In this document: positions 53,793 through 62,055 of the stretch, in pieces
Numbering within the stretch: the stretch's first letter is position 1
Layout: each line of letters begins with the position of its first letter
From: G963666705 sp963666705
GTDB taxonomy: Bacteria; Pseudomonadota; Alphaproteobacteria; CADEGL01
Assembly (NCBI GenBank): GCA_963666705.2
Contig: CAXXKO010000004.1
Span: 186,001 to 250,000 of the forward strand
Reading direction: 5' to 3'
DNA: 64,000 nucleotides
Notes under the pieces: model-generated
Seen by the model: the letters and a program-made list of their open reading frames with translations, nothing else
Database searches by the model: none
What the model was told of the DNA's origin: nothing
Position numbers and translations under genes: made by a program

Positions 53793-54245
53793 CTAGGCGG
53801 CGAGGCCGAAATAGAGGCCCCAGAGAACGTCCTCGACCCGGCGCGCGCCGAGCTCCGTCCCGGCGGCGTCGAGCGGCGCGCGGCCATCCAGCTCGGGATG
53901 CGGCTTGCCGAGGAACGACCGCGCCATCTCGTCGTCGTCGAAGACGTGGCGCGCGGTCGCGAACACCCGCGCCAGGCGCTCGGTGACCTCGCTTTCGCGC
54001 GCGTTCAGGCGGCCCTTGCGGCGGTGCCAGGTGGCCTGGGCGACAACGTGGTCGCGCAGGCGGCTCCGCGCCTCGGCCTTCCCGCGGGCGAACCAGTCGA
54101 TCGCGTGGCTGAGCGAGCGCTTGGGCAGGCCCTCGTGGACCAGCGCATCGAGGTCAGCGACCGACCGCACCCGCCGGCCGAGAAGCTTCGGGCCGCCAAG
54201 GACCTCGGCGATCTTTTCCGCTTCGATCATGGCGCCAACCCCCAT
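53793..54245 (-). CDS. Xre/MbcA/ParS-type antitoxin (DUF2384)
   Basis: 150 residues from ATG 54245; the longer frame to 54362 adds a tail without similarity. The N-terminal half contains an HTH-like helix set (VRSVADLDALVHEGLPKRSL). The C-terminal ~60 residues are the DUF2384 toxin-binding domain (TERLARVFATARHVF, then AGTELGARRVEDVLWGLYFGL). It should bind the RES toxin and repress its own promoter, which would lie in the 175-bp divergent spacer before the prolyl-tRNA editing gene. Confidence 0.88.
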   Translation of the reverse strand: MGVGAMIEAEKIAEVLGGPKLLGRRVRSVADLDALVHEGLPKRSLSHAIDWFARGKAEARSRLRDHVVAQATWHRRKGRLNARESEVTERLARVFATARHVFDDDEMARSFLGKPHPELDGRAPLDAAGTELGARRVEDVLWGLYFGLAA

Positions 54246-54420
54246 CACCGCTTTATCATTCGGATGAGTATAGCCTATCACATGAATAGCTTGAATCCCG
54301 ATACCCCGACCGCGCCAATCTCCTTTTCGGGTGGGCGATCGCCATCGCCAGCCGCAATGCAAGCGCGCGCTGGCGCGGCTTTGGCGTTGAGATGCGCTGG
54401 CGGGCGGCTATGCTGCGCGG

Positions 54421-54924
54421 ATGCCAGCGACGCCCGAAGACCTCATGGCCCGGCTCGAAGAGCTCGGCATCGAGACCGAGACCCACCGCCATCCGCCGCT
54501 CTTCACCGTCGAGGAGAGCAAGGCGCTGCGCGGCGCGCTTCCCGGCGGCCATTGCAAGAGCCTCTTCCTCAAGGACAAGAAGGGCGCCCTCTTCCTCGTG
54601 GTTGCGCTCGAGGACCGGGCCATCGACCTCAAATGGCTGCGCGGGCCCTTGGGCGTCAAGACCCTCTCCTTCGGGCGGCCGGAGCTGCTGATGGAAGTTC
54701 TCGGCGTCATCCCCGGCGCCGTGACGCCCTTCGCGGTCGTCAACGACGGTGCGAACCGGGTGCGGGTCTTCCTCGATTCCGCCATGCTGGAGCGCTCGCC
54801 GCTCAACTACCACCCACTCACCAACGAGGCGACGACGGCGATCTCTCCCGGCGATCTGGTGACCTTCCTGGCGGCGTGCGGGCACGCGCCGCGGGCGATC
54901 GATTTCGATGCGCCCCGGGCCTGA
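54421..54924 (+). CDS. YbaK/EbsC-type prolyl-tRNA deacylase (ProX-like)
   Basis: 167 residues. The editing-domain signature is clear: HPPLFTVEESKAL, HCKSLFLKDKKG with the conserved Lys, and GVIPGAVTPFAVVND. These free-standing proteins hydrolyse mischarged Ala- or Cys-tRNA(Pro). No ProRS is adjacent. It starts the rightward core block after the toxin-antitoxin module. Confidence 0.92.
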   Translation: MPATPEDLMARLEELGIETETHRHPPLFTVEESKALRGALPGGHCKSLFLKDKKGALFLVVALEDRAIDLKWLRGPLGVKTLSFGRPELLMEVLGVIPGAVTPFAVVNDGANRVRVFLDSAMLERSPLNYHPLTNEATTAISPGDLVTFLAACGHAPRAIDFDAPRA

Positions 54925-54997
54925 GCCATCGCCAGCATCGGCCTTGTCATGGCCGGGCGAAACCGTCATGTATGGGTGAGCGAAAGGGAACAACCCG

Positions 54998-55924
54998 GTG
55001 TCATCGATGGAACCGATCATTGGCCAGCAGCCAGGGGCCGGCAACGGCGCGCTGATCAAGGACAGCGATACGGCGAGCTTCATGGCCGACGTGATCGAGG
55101 CGTCGGCCGAGGTGCCGGTGATCGTCGATTTCTGGGCGCCCTGGTGCGGCCCGTGCAAGGAGCTCGGCCCGGCCCTCGAGAGAGTGGTGACGGCGGCGGG
55201 CGGCGCCGTGCGCCTGGTCAAGGTCAATATCGACGAGAACCAGGATCTCGCGCAGCAGATGCGCATCCAGTCGATTCCCGCCGTCTACGCCTTCAAGGGC
55301 GGCCAGCCCGTGGACGGCTTCACGGGCGCGGTGCCGGAAAGCCAGATCAAGGCGTTCGTCGAGCGGCTGGCCGGCCCGGACGCGGTTCGGCCCTCCCCCG
55401 TGGAGCAGGCCCTCGAACAGGCCAAGGCGGCGCTCGAGAGCGCCGACCACGCGACCGCCGGGGCCATATACGGCCAGGTGCTCAACCACGAGCCGGCCAA
55501 TGTGGCCGCCATCGCCGGACTCGCGCGCTGCCTGGTCGCGGCGGGGGAGCTCGCCGAGGCGCGCCAGATCCTCGAAAGCCTGCCCCAGGAGGCGCGCGAG
55601 GCGCCCGACGCCGCCGCCGCGCGCGCGGCGCTCGAGCTCGCCGAGAAGGCCGGCGCCGCAGCGGGCAAGACGGACGAGCTCCGGGCCCGCCTCGCGGAGG
55701 ACCCCGCCGACCCCCAGGCGCGCTACGACCTGGCCCTGGCCCTCTACGCCGCGGGCCGGCACGAGGAGGCGATCGACGAGCTGATCGAGCTGGTCCGGCG
55801 CAACCGCCAATGGAACGACGAAGCGGCGCGCCAGCAGCTGGTCCAGATCTTCGAAGCCCTCGGCCATACCCACGAGCTGACCGTGTCCGGGCGCAAGCGC
55901 CTGTCCGCGGTGCTGTTTTCCTAG
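54998..55924 (+). CDS. Thioredoxin-TPR co-chaperone, CnoX/YbbN-like
   Basis: 308 residues from GTG 54998, with AGGGAA upstream; ATG 55007 is an alternative. The thioredoxin domain has FWAPWCGPCKEL with both cysteines (Cys50, Cys53) intact, unlike E. coli CnoX. The C-terminal ~180 residues form TPR-like helices typical of YbbN (AAIAGLARCLVAAGELAEARQIL, QARYDLALALYAAGRHEEA). It likely protects proteins from over-oxidation and passes them to chaperones. Its TAG stop lies within the CTAG end of the repeat element at 55921. Confidence 0.92.
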   Translation: MSSMEPIIGQQPGAGNGALIKDSDTASFMADVIEASAEVPVIVDFWAPWCGPCKELGPALERVVTAAGGAVRLVKVNIDENQDLAQQMRIQSIPAVYAFKGGQPVDGFTGAVPESQIKAFVERLAGPDAVRPSPVEQALEQAKAALESADHATAGAIYGQVLNHEPANVAAIAGLARCLVAAGELAEARQILESLPQEAREAPDAAAARAALELAEKAGAAAGKTDELRARLAEDPADPQARYDLALALYAAGRHEEAIDELIELVRRNRQWNDEAARQQLVQIFEALGHTHELTVSGRKRLSAVLFS

Positions 55925-56047
55925 AGCGTCTCCGTTTTGGGTGGGCCCGCTCCGGTCATGTCTCGCTCGCGGCGGCCGATCGGGTGGTCCGCGTCTGCGC
56001 GCCGCCTTGCGGCCTGGAGCGATTCCAGCCGAGTTGGAATCGCTCCG
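55921..56047 (-). repeat. Inverted, shortened copy of the composite repeat
   Basis: Read on the minus strand it runs from the GAGCG../..CGCTC hairpin through GGCCGCAAGGCGGC and a degenerate GCGGACC hairpin to CGAGCGAGACA, then a decayed 35-bp palindrome ending CTAG. The middle CGCCGGCCGTCCGGCG hairpin is missing. It fills the space between cnoX and the LON-domain gene and supplies the cnoX stop codon. Confidence 0.8.
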
Positions 56048-56057
56048 GTGTCCTGAC

Positions 56058-56717
56058 ATGAGGGCGCCGGCCGAGGGCAATGTGGCCACGCCGCCGGGCG
56101 AGATCCCCATCTTTCCCCTCCCCGGCGTGCTGCTCCTGCCGCGCGGGCGGCTGCCGTTGCACGTCTTCGAGCCGCGCTACCGCAACATGACCCGCGACGC
56201 GCTGGCCGGGCCCGAGGTAATCGGCATGGTGCAGCCCGCCGACCCCGGCGACTCGAGCCCCCAGCCGCCCGTCTACGGCACCGGCTGCGCCGGGCGGATC
56301 ACGGAGCTTCGCGGGACCGAGGACGGCCGGTACTACTTCACCCTGCTCGGGCTGTGCCGCTTCCGGATCGTCGAGGAGCTGCCGCTCGCGGACGGGTACC
56401 GCCGGATCCTGGCGGACTATGCGCCCTACCTGGCCGATCTCGAGGCCCCCGGCGAGGACGCCATCGGCCGGGCGGGTTTCCTCTCGGCGCTGCGGGCTTA
56501 TTTGGATGGGCGGGGGGTCGCCACCGATTGGGACGCCATCGACGAGACCCCTGACGAGCCGCTGGTCACCTCGATCGCCATGGCCTTTCCCTTCGAGGAC
56601 AGGGAGCGTCAGGCGGTCCTCGAGGCGGCCACGCTGGTGGAGCGCGCGCGCCTCATGACCGCGCTCATGGAAATGGCGAGCATCGCGCCCGAGGGCGCGC
56701 CGCCGCGGCGACATTGA
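56058..56717 (+). CDS. LON N-terminal domain protein
   Basis: 219 residues from ATG 56058; the frame continues upstream only through the repeat element, so the longer start was rejected. The LON substrate-binding domain is marked by IPIFPLPGVLLLPRGRLPLHVFEPRYR, GMVQP and the YYFTLLGLCRFRI strand. No ATPase or protease domain follows. Such stand-alone LON-N proteins are common next to thioredoxin and Trm112 genes in alphaproteobacteria; their function is unknown, perhaps as adaptors. Confidence 0.92.
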   Translation: MRAPAEGNVATPPGEIPIFPLPGVLLLPRGRLPLHVFEPRYRNMTRDALAGPEVIGMVQPADPGDSSPQPPVYGTGCAGRITELRGTEDGRYYFTLLGLCRFRIVEELPLADGYRRILADYAPYLADLEAPGEDAIGRAGFLSALRAYLDGRGVATDWDAIDETPDEPLVTSIAMAFPFEDRERQAVLEAATLVERARLMTALMEMASIAPEGAPPRRH

Positions 56718-56736
56718 TGAAGCGGGTGGATGGAAC

Positions 56737-56937
56737 ATGAGCGACGGAAAATCGGGCGTCGACCCCATGCTTCTGGAGATTCTCGTATGCCCCCTGACCA
56801 AGGGGCCGCTGCGCTACGACGCGCAAGCCGAGGAGCTGATCAGCGACCAGGCGGGCCTCGCCTATCCCATCCGCGACGGCATCCCGATCATGCTGGCGGA
56901 CGAGGCGCGGCGGCTCGACGACGGCGAGTCGCGCTGA
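56737..56937 (+). CDS. Trm112 family protein
   Basis: 66 residues with LLEILVCPLTKGPLRYD and AYPIRDGIPIML, the diagnostic blocks of the Trm112/UPF0434 (YcaR) family. One zinc-type Cys (VCPLTKGPL) is retained, as in many bacterial members. Eukaryotic Trm112 activates methyltransferases; the bacterial role is not settled. It sits 19 bp after the LON-domain gene and 16 bp before the DUF971 gene. Confidence 0.93.
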   Translation: MSDGKSGVDPMLLEILVCPLTKGPLRYDAQAEELISDQAGLAYPIRDGIPIMLADEARRLDDGESR

Positions 56938-56953
56938 CGCGGGGCCGGGCGGC

Positions 56954-57328
56954 ATGAGCGAGCATCGAGGCACCCGCCACTGGCCCGTCGAGATCCGCCT
57001 CAAATCGGCGGAGAAGTGCCTGGAGGTGGATTTCGACGACGGCCTGTGTTTCAGCTTGCCGGCCGAGTTCCTGCGGGTCGAAAGCCCCTCGGCCGAGGTC
57101 CAGGGCCACGGGCCCAGTCAGCGCAAAACCATTCCCGGCCGACGGCATATCGGCATCATGGGCCTGGAGCCGGTGGGCAACTACGCCATCCGGATCAAGT
57201 TCGACGACCTTCACGATACGGGCATCTATAGCTGGACCTACCTCCACGAGCTGGGGGAGCGGCGGGATGAGCTTTGGCGGGCCTATCTGGAGGCGCTCGA
57301 AAGGGAAGGGCTGAGCCGCGATCCGTGA
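56954..57328 (+). CDS. DUF971 domain protein
   Basis: 124 residues. The DUF971 fold, which also forms the N-terminal zinc domain of gamma-butyrobetaine hydroxylases, is recognisable from PVEIRLKSAEKCLEVDFDDG, FSLPAEFLRVESPSAEVQGHG and the end YAIRIKFDDLHDTGIYSW. Stand-alone copies are often near Fe-S or ubiquinone genes; function is unknown. It converges with the UbiH-like gene with only 3 bp between. Confidence 0.92.
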   Translation: MSEHRGTRHWPVEIRLKSAEKCLEVDFDDGLCFSLPAEFLRVESPSAEVQGHGPSQRKTIPGRRHIGIMGLEPVGNYAIRIKFDDLHDTGIYSWTYLHELGERRDELWRAYLEALEREGLSRDP

Positions 57329-57331
57329 GCG

Positions 57332-58549
57332 TCAGAGCGGCTCGCCCCGGGCCAGGCGGGGCAGGTCCCCTACCAGGCCCATGGCGTGGCGCATGAACAG
57401 CTTGCGCAAGCCCGGCAGGTGGTTGACCGCCGCGAGGCCCAGGTCCCGACCCAGGGCCAGGGGCACGGACTCGCTCGCGAACAGGCGGTTGAGCCCGTCC
57501 GTCACGGCGATCAGCGTCAGGCTGTCGAAGCGGCGCCAGCGCTCGTAACGCTCGAGCGCGGCACCATCGGCGGGATCGAGGCCCAGCCGGCAGGCGTCCG
57601 CCACCACCTCCGCCAGGGCCGCCACGCCGCGCAGGCCGAGATTGAAGCCCTGGCCGGCGATGGGGTGGATGGCGTGGGCGGCATCGCCGACGAGGGCGAG
57701 GCGGGCCCCCACGTAGCGCTCGGCATGACTGAGGGCGAGCGGATAGCTCCACCGCGCGCCCACCACCTCGAGGCGGCCGAGGCTGGGGCCGAAGCGCCGG
57801 GCGGCCTCGGCGGCGAACGCGGCGTCGTCGAGCGCGAGCATCGCGGGCGCCAGTTCGGCGCGCTCGGTCCACACGATCGACGACCGGTTCCCCAGGAGCG
57901 GCAACATGGCGAAGGGCCCGGCCGGGAGGAAGCGCTCGTGCGCGATGCCGCGGTGGGGGCGCTCGTGCGCCAGGGTGCAGACGATGCCCGTCTGCCCGTA
58001 GGACCACCCGGTCGTGGGGATGCCGGCCGCGCGCCTGATGGGAGAGGCGCGCCCGTCCGCCGCGACCACGAGGCTGGCACCGATGCGCCGGCCATCGGCG
58101 AGCGTCGCGACGGCGCGGGCACGATCGCGCCGGAGATCGGCCACCTTCGCCGGGGCGACGAGGCGCGCGGACGGCAGGCGCCCGATCAGCTCGTGCAGCC
58201 CCGCCAGGATATGGCGGTTCTCGACCATGGTGCCGAGCGGGCCGTCACCGGCCTCCTGGTGGTCGTAATGCAGGAACAGGGGCGAATCGCGGTCGGACAC
58301 GCGAATCTCCTGGATCGGCTGCGCCGCCGGCTCGAGATATCGCCAGAGCCCTATTCCCTCGAGCACGCGCATGGCACCTAGGGCGATGGCCGACGCGCGG
58401 CCGTCGGTCCCCGATGCGAGCGCGTGCCCGGGCGGCCGGGCATCGACGACGGCCACCTCGAGGCCGGCGCCGGCGAGCGCCGCGGCCGCGCTCAGCCCCA
58501 CCATGCCGCCGCCGACGACGAGGATCTGGGCTTGGATTTCCTGGCCCAT
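57332..58549 (-). CDS. UbiH/UbiF/COQ6-family FAD monooxygenase
   Basis: 405 residues from ATG 58549, which has GGAAGG upstream; a start at 58594 is possible. FAD-binding blocks are complete: VVGGGMVGLSAAAALAGAG with the following acidic VVDAR, the middle VAADGRASPIRRAAG (DG motif), and GDAAHAIHPIAGQGFNLGL. It hydroxylates the aromatic ring of a polyprenyl-phenol in ubiquinone synthesis; which carbon cannot be said from sequence. The position beside ftsK-lolA-xth is a familiar alphaproteobacterial arrangement. Confidence 0.9.
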   Translation of the reverse strand: MGQEIQAQILVVGGGMVGLSAAAALAGAGLEVAVVDARPPGHALASGTDGRASAIALGAMRVLEGIGLWRYLEPAAQPIQEIRVSDRDSPLFLHYDHQEAGDGPLGTMVENRHILAGLHELIGRLPSARLVAPAKVADLRRDRARAVATLADGRRIGASLVVAADGRASPIRRAAGIPTTGWSYGQTGIVCTLAHERPHRGIAHERFLPAGPFAMLPLLGNRSSIVWTERAELAPAMLALDDAAFAAEAARRFGPSLGRLEVVGARWSYPLALSHAERYVGARLALVGDAAHAIHPIAGQGFNLGLRGVAALAEVVADACRLGLDPADGAALERYERWRRFDSLTLIAVTDGLNRLFASESVPLALGRDLGLAAVNHLPGLRKLFMRHAMGLVGDLPRLARGEPL

Positions 58550-58730
58550 GCCGGCCTTCCGCTCGCGCAATACACAAGACAGGGCAGGATTCATTGCGAT
58601 GCGCGGCTTGTCCAGCCTATCGGCTATGAATTCTGCGGCCCCGACATCGGCCGCTCGCGGACCGAACGCGACACAAAAATCCCTTTTCCCCGATGGGGAG
58701 AGGCCGCGAATCGTCGGATACGGGCCAGTA

Positions 58731-58840
58731 GAGCGTTTCCAGTTGGACTGGAATCGCTCCAGGCCGCGAGGCGGCCCGCCGGTTGTCCGGCGCGCTCGCG
58801 CAGGCGCGGACCACTTGGTCCGCTGCCGCGAGCGACAAAA
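58731..58840 (+). repeat. Single 110-bp structured repeat unit
   Basis: Exactly one unit of the family arrayed at 62055-62714. All five stem-loops are kept, and the fifth has loop ACTT, as in the last unit of the array. It is followed after 3 bp by the 35-bp palindrome. The 58550-58730 stretch before it has a CGAACGCGACAC-plus-GGGGAGAG hairpin block resembling 41819-41860 and no ORF. Confidence 0.88.
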
Positions 58841-58843
58841 TCG

Positions 58844-58878
58844 CTAGAGCGGTTCCGATCGAAGCGGAAACGCTCTAG
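58844..58878. repeat. 35-bp CTAG-bounded palindrome, copy 2
   Basis: CTAGAGCGGTTCCG pairs with CGGAAACGCTCTAG (one mismatch) around ATCGAAG. It lies 90 bp before the ftsK start codon. Confidence 0.85.
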
Positions 58879-58967
58879 AGGTGGCGGACACAGTTTCTGT
58901 TTTGTACATTGGTGTACCCACCGGCGCGCGGGCCGGTGGGCAAACAGGAATTCGGTGCGCGGCACAT

Positions 58968-61340
58968 ATGGCGAGCTCGATCAAGGCCACGGCCCGAACG
59001 GCGCTGTTCCCCGACGGATGGCGCGCCTTCGTGCATCGGCGCGCCCAGGAGGCGGGTGGCGCGGTGCTGATCGTGCTCGCGCTTGCCTTCGGGGCCGCCT
59101 TGGTCACCTTCGATGCCGCCGATCCGTCGCTGAACCGCGCCGTGGCCGGGCCGGTCACCAATCTGCTGGGTATCACGGGCGCCTATGGGGCCGACATCCT
59201 GTTGCAGACCATCGGGCTCGCCGCCGGGCTCATCAGCATCGCGCTCGCGGCCTGGGGGGCGCGGCTGGTCGCCCATCATGGGCTCACGCCGCTGTGGCTG
59301 CGGCTCACCCTGCTGCCGATCGGGCTGATTCTCGCCGCCGTTGGCCTCGCCGCGCTCACCACGCCGGTGGACTGGCCCCTGCGCAGCTCCCTCGGCGGTG
59401 TCGCGGGCTCGCTCGTCCTCGACAAGGCCGCCGGCCTGGGCGCCCTGTTCGGGCTCGACGCGGATGCGATCGGGCTGGCCGCGGCCGTCCTCGCCGCCGC
59501 CGCGCTGGTGCCGAGCCTCGCCATCGGCGGTCGCGAATGGCGCGCCCTGGTGCGCGGGGCCAGGGCGGTCGGCGGCCTCGGCTCGCGCGTCCTGCGGCGC
59601 ATCTCCCGCATGCGGCGCCGGGAGCGCGAGGGCGCGATCGAGTTGCGGGGCGCCATGGGCCGGGCCGCCTGGCGCGCCGATTCGGATGATCGCGCCGAGC
59701 CTTATTTCGAGAGCGATCCGGGCGCGCCGCCGGCACCGGAGGCCGAGTATCCAGATGTTCCCGTCGGCCTCGTGGCGCCGCGGGCCAGCACCGCGCCGGT
59801 GGGGCGGCGGGCGCGGGCGGCGCGGCAGGCCAGCCTCGCCCTGTCCCCGGGCCAGAGCTACCAGGCGCCGCCACTCGACCTGCTCCAGCTCCCGCGGGGG
59901 GGCGGCGCGGATAGCGCCGTCAACGCGGACGCGCTGGCCCAGAACGCGCGCCTCCTCGAATCGGTGCTGGAGGATTTCGGCGTCCACGGCGAGATCGTAA
60001 AGGTGCGGCCCGGCCCGGTCGTGGCCCTCTACGAGCTCGAGCCCGCGCGCGGCACCAAGTCGTCGCGGGTCATCGGCCTCGCCGACGACATTGCCCGGTC
60101 CATGAGCGCGGTCTCCGCGCGCATCGCCGTCGTCTCGGGCCGCAATGCCATCGGCATCGAGCTTCCCAACGCCCGCCGGGAGCAGGTCTATCTGCGTGAG
60201 CTGCTGGCCTCCGACACCTTCGAGCGATCCCAGAACCTGGCACTCGCGCTGGGCAAGGATATCGGCGGCGCGCCGGTCATCGCGGACCTCTCGCGCATGC
60301 CCCATCTTTTGATCGCCGGCACCACCGGATCGGGCAAGTCCGTCGCCATCAATACGATGATCCTCTCGCTGCTCTACCGGCTCACGCCGGACGAATGCAA
60401 GTTCATCATGATCGACCCCAAGATGCTCGAGCTGTCGATGTACGACGACATCCCGCACCTGATGGCGCCCGTGGTGACGGACCCGCGCAAGGCGGTGGTC
60501 GCGCTCAAATGGGCGGTGCGCGAGATGGAGAGCCGGTACCGCCTCATGTCCCAGCTCGGCGTGCGCAATATCGTCGGCTACAACGCGCGCCTCGCCGAGG
60601 CGCGCAAGAAGGGCGAGGCCCTGTCGCGCCGGGTGCAGACCGGGTTCGACGCGGAAACCGGCCGACCCGTATTCGAGGATCAGCCGCTCGACCTCGAGGC
60701 CATGCCGCTCATCGTCGTCGTGGTCGACGAGATGGCGGACCTGATGATGACCTCGGGGAAGGATATCGAAGCGGCCGTCCAGCGCCTCGCGCAGATGGCG
60801 CGGGCCGCCGGCATCCACCTGATCATGGCGACCCAGCGGCCGTCGGTGGACGTCATTACCGGGACCATCAAGGCCAATTTCCCGACCAGGGTGAGCTTCC
60901 AGGTGACCTCCAAGATCGACAGCCGGACCATCCTCGGCGAGCAGGGGGCCGAGCAGCTTCTGGGGCAGGGCGATATGCTCTTCATGGCCGGGGGCGGGCG
61001 CATCACCCGCGTCCACGGCCCCTTCGTCAGCGACGACGAGGTGGAGGCCGTGGTCCGCTACCTCAAGTCCCAGGGCGAGCCGGATTATGTCGAGGACATC
61101 ACCGAGGACCCCGACGGCGGCTTCGAGGACGTGATGGACGGCACGGGCGACGAGCTCTACGACCGCGCGGTGGCCCTCGTCTCGCGCGAGCGCAAGGCGT
61201 CCACGAGCTTCGTCCAGCGTCACCTGCAGATCGGCTACAACCGGGCCGCCCGTATCATCGAGCAGATGGAATCCGAGGGCGTCATCAGCCCGGCCAATCA
61301 TGTCGGCAAGCGCGAAGTCCTGACCCACGACGTTGGTTGA
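58968..61340 (+). CDS. ftsK: DNA translocase FtsK/SpoIIIE
   Basis: 790 residues from ATG 58968; the frame runs back to a GTG at 58881 across repeat-adjacent DNA without homology. Four membrane helices occupy residues ~30-190, a short Arg/Pro-rich linker follows, and the motor has Walker A in IAGTTGSGKSVAINTM near residue 450, Walker B as PLIVVVVDEMADLMM, and ATQRPSVDVITGTIKANFP. The C-terminal winged-helix gamma domain (FVQRHLQIGYNRAARIIEQM) reads the polar KOPS-type motifs. It pumps DNA at the division septum to finish chromosome segregation. Confidence 0.97.
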   Translation: MASSIKATARTALFPDGWRAFVHRRAQEAGGAVLIVLALAFGAALVTFDAADPSLNRAVAGPVTNLLGITGAYGADILLQTIGLAAGLISIALAAWGARLVAHHGLTPLWLRLTLLPIGLILAAVGLAALTTPVDWPLRSSLGGVAGSLVLDKAAGLGALFGLDADAIGLAAAVLAAAALVPSLAIGGREWRALVRGARAVGGLGSRVLRRISRMRRREREGAIELRGAMGRAAWRADSDDRAEPYFESDPGAPPAPEAEYPDVPVGLVAPRASTAPVGRRARAARQASLALSPGQSYQAPPLDLLQLPRGGGADSAVNADALAQNARLLESVLEDFGVHGEIVKVRPGPVVALYELEPARGTKSSRVIGLADDIARSMSAVSARIAVVSGRNAIGIELPNARREQVYLRELLASDTFERSQNLALALGKDIGGAPVIADLSRMPHLLIAGTTGSGKSVAINTMILSLLYRLTPDECKFIMIDPKMLELSMYDDIPHLMAPVVTDPRKAVVALKWAVREMESRYRLMSQLGVRNIVGYNARLAEARKKGEALSRRVQTGFDAETGRPVFEDQPLDLEAMPLIVVVVDEMADLMMTSGKDIEAAVQRLAQMARAAGIHLIMATQRPSVDVITGTIKANFPTRVSFQVTSKIDSRTILGEQGAEQLLGQGDMLFMAGGGRITRVHGPFVSDDEVEAVVRYLKSQGEPDYVEDITEDPDGGFEDVMDGTGDELYDRAVALVSRERKASTSFVQRHLQIGYNRAARIIEQMESEGVISPANHVGKREVLTHDVG

Positions 61341-61398
61341 GGCCTGTCCGCGCGGCCCCCCCTGGCGGCGCACGCCCGGACGCACTATTTAGAGTCCC

Positions 61399-62055
61399 AT
61401 GATGAAATTTTCCCGATCTTGGCAAATCCGCGCTGGCGCGGCCCTCATCGTCGCCGCGGTGGCCGCGCTGACGCCGCCCGACGGCCGGGCCGCACAGCTT
61501 TCGAGCACCGATCAGCAGGCCGTCGAAGAGGTCGAGGATTATCTCAACGGCATCGAGACCATGCATTCGCGCTTCATCCAGGTGGCGCCCGATGGCGGGC
61601 ATGCCAGCGGCTCCATCTACCTCCAGCGGCCCGAGAAGATGCGTGTCGAGTACGATCCGCCGGTGCCGATCCTCATCGTTTCCACCGGCATCTGGCTGAT
61701 CTACGCGGATTCGGAGCTGGGGCAGGTGAGCCATTTGCCGATGGACAGCTCGCCGGTCTCGGTGCTGGCGCGCGAGGACATGTCCTTCGGCGACGAGATC
61801 GAGGTCACGCGGGTGACCCGCTCGGCCGGTGTGCTGCGCCTGACGCTCAAGGACAACCGCAGCTTCTCGGCCGACCTCGGAGAGATCACCCTGGTCTTCG
61901 CCGAGAGCCCCTTGCGCCTCAAGAAATGGACCGTGCTCGATGCCCAGGGCCTGGTGACGACCGTCACCCTCGTCGATCCGCGGTTCGGTATCGCCCTCGA
62001 CCCGGTTCTCTTCAAATTCGTCGATCCCTCGCCGGATCGCGAATACGACCGCTAG
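61399..62055 (+). CDS. lolA: Outer-membrane lipoprotein carrier protein LolA
   Basis: 218 residues with a signal peptide (basic start, ALIVAAVAALT core, cleavage near Ala31-32). The mature part follows LolA: YLNGIETMHSRFIQ, GSIYLQRPEKMRVEY and VLTLKDNRSF-like beta strands. The periplasmic chaperone carries lipoproteins to the outer membrane. It sits 58 bp after ftsK. The stop codon TAG (62053-62055) shares its last base with the first unit of the tandem repeat array. Confidence 0.95.
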   Translation: MMKFSRSWQIRAGAALIVAAVAALTPPDGRAAQLSSTDQQAVEEVEDYLNGIETMHSRFIQVAPDGGHASGSIYLQRPEKMRVEYDPPVPILIVSTGIWLIYADSELGQVSHLPMDSSPVSVLAREDMSFGDEIEVTRVTRSAGVLRLTLKDNRSFSADLGEITLVFAESPLRLKKWTVLDAQGLVTTVTLVDPRFGIALDPVLFKFVDPSPDREYDR

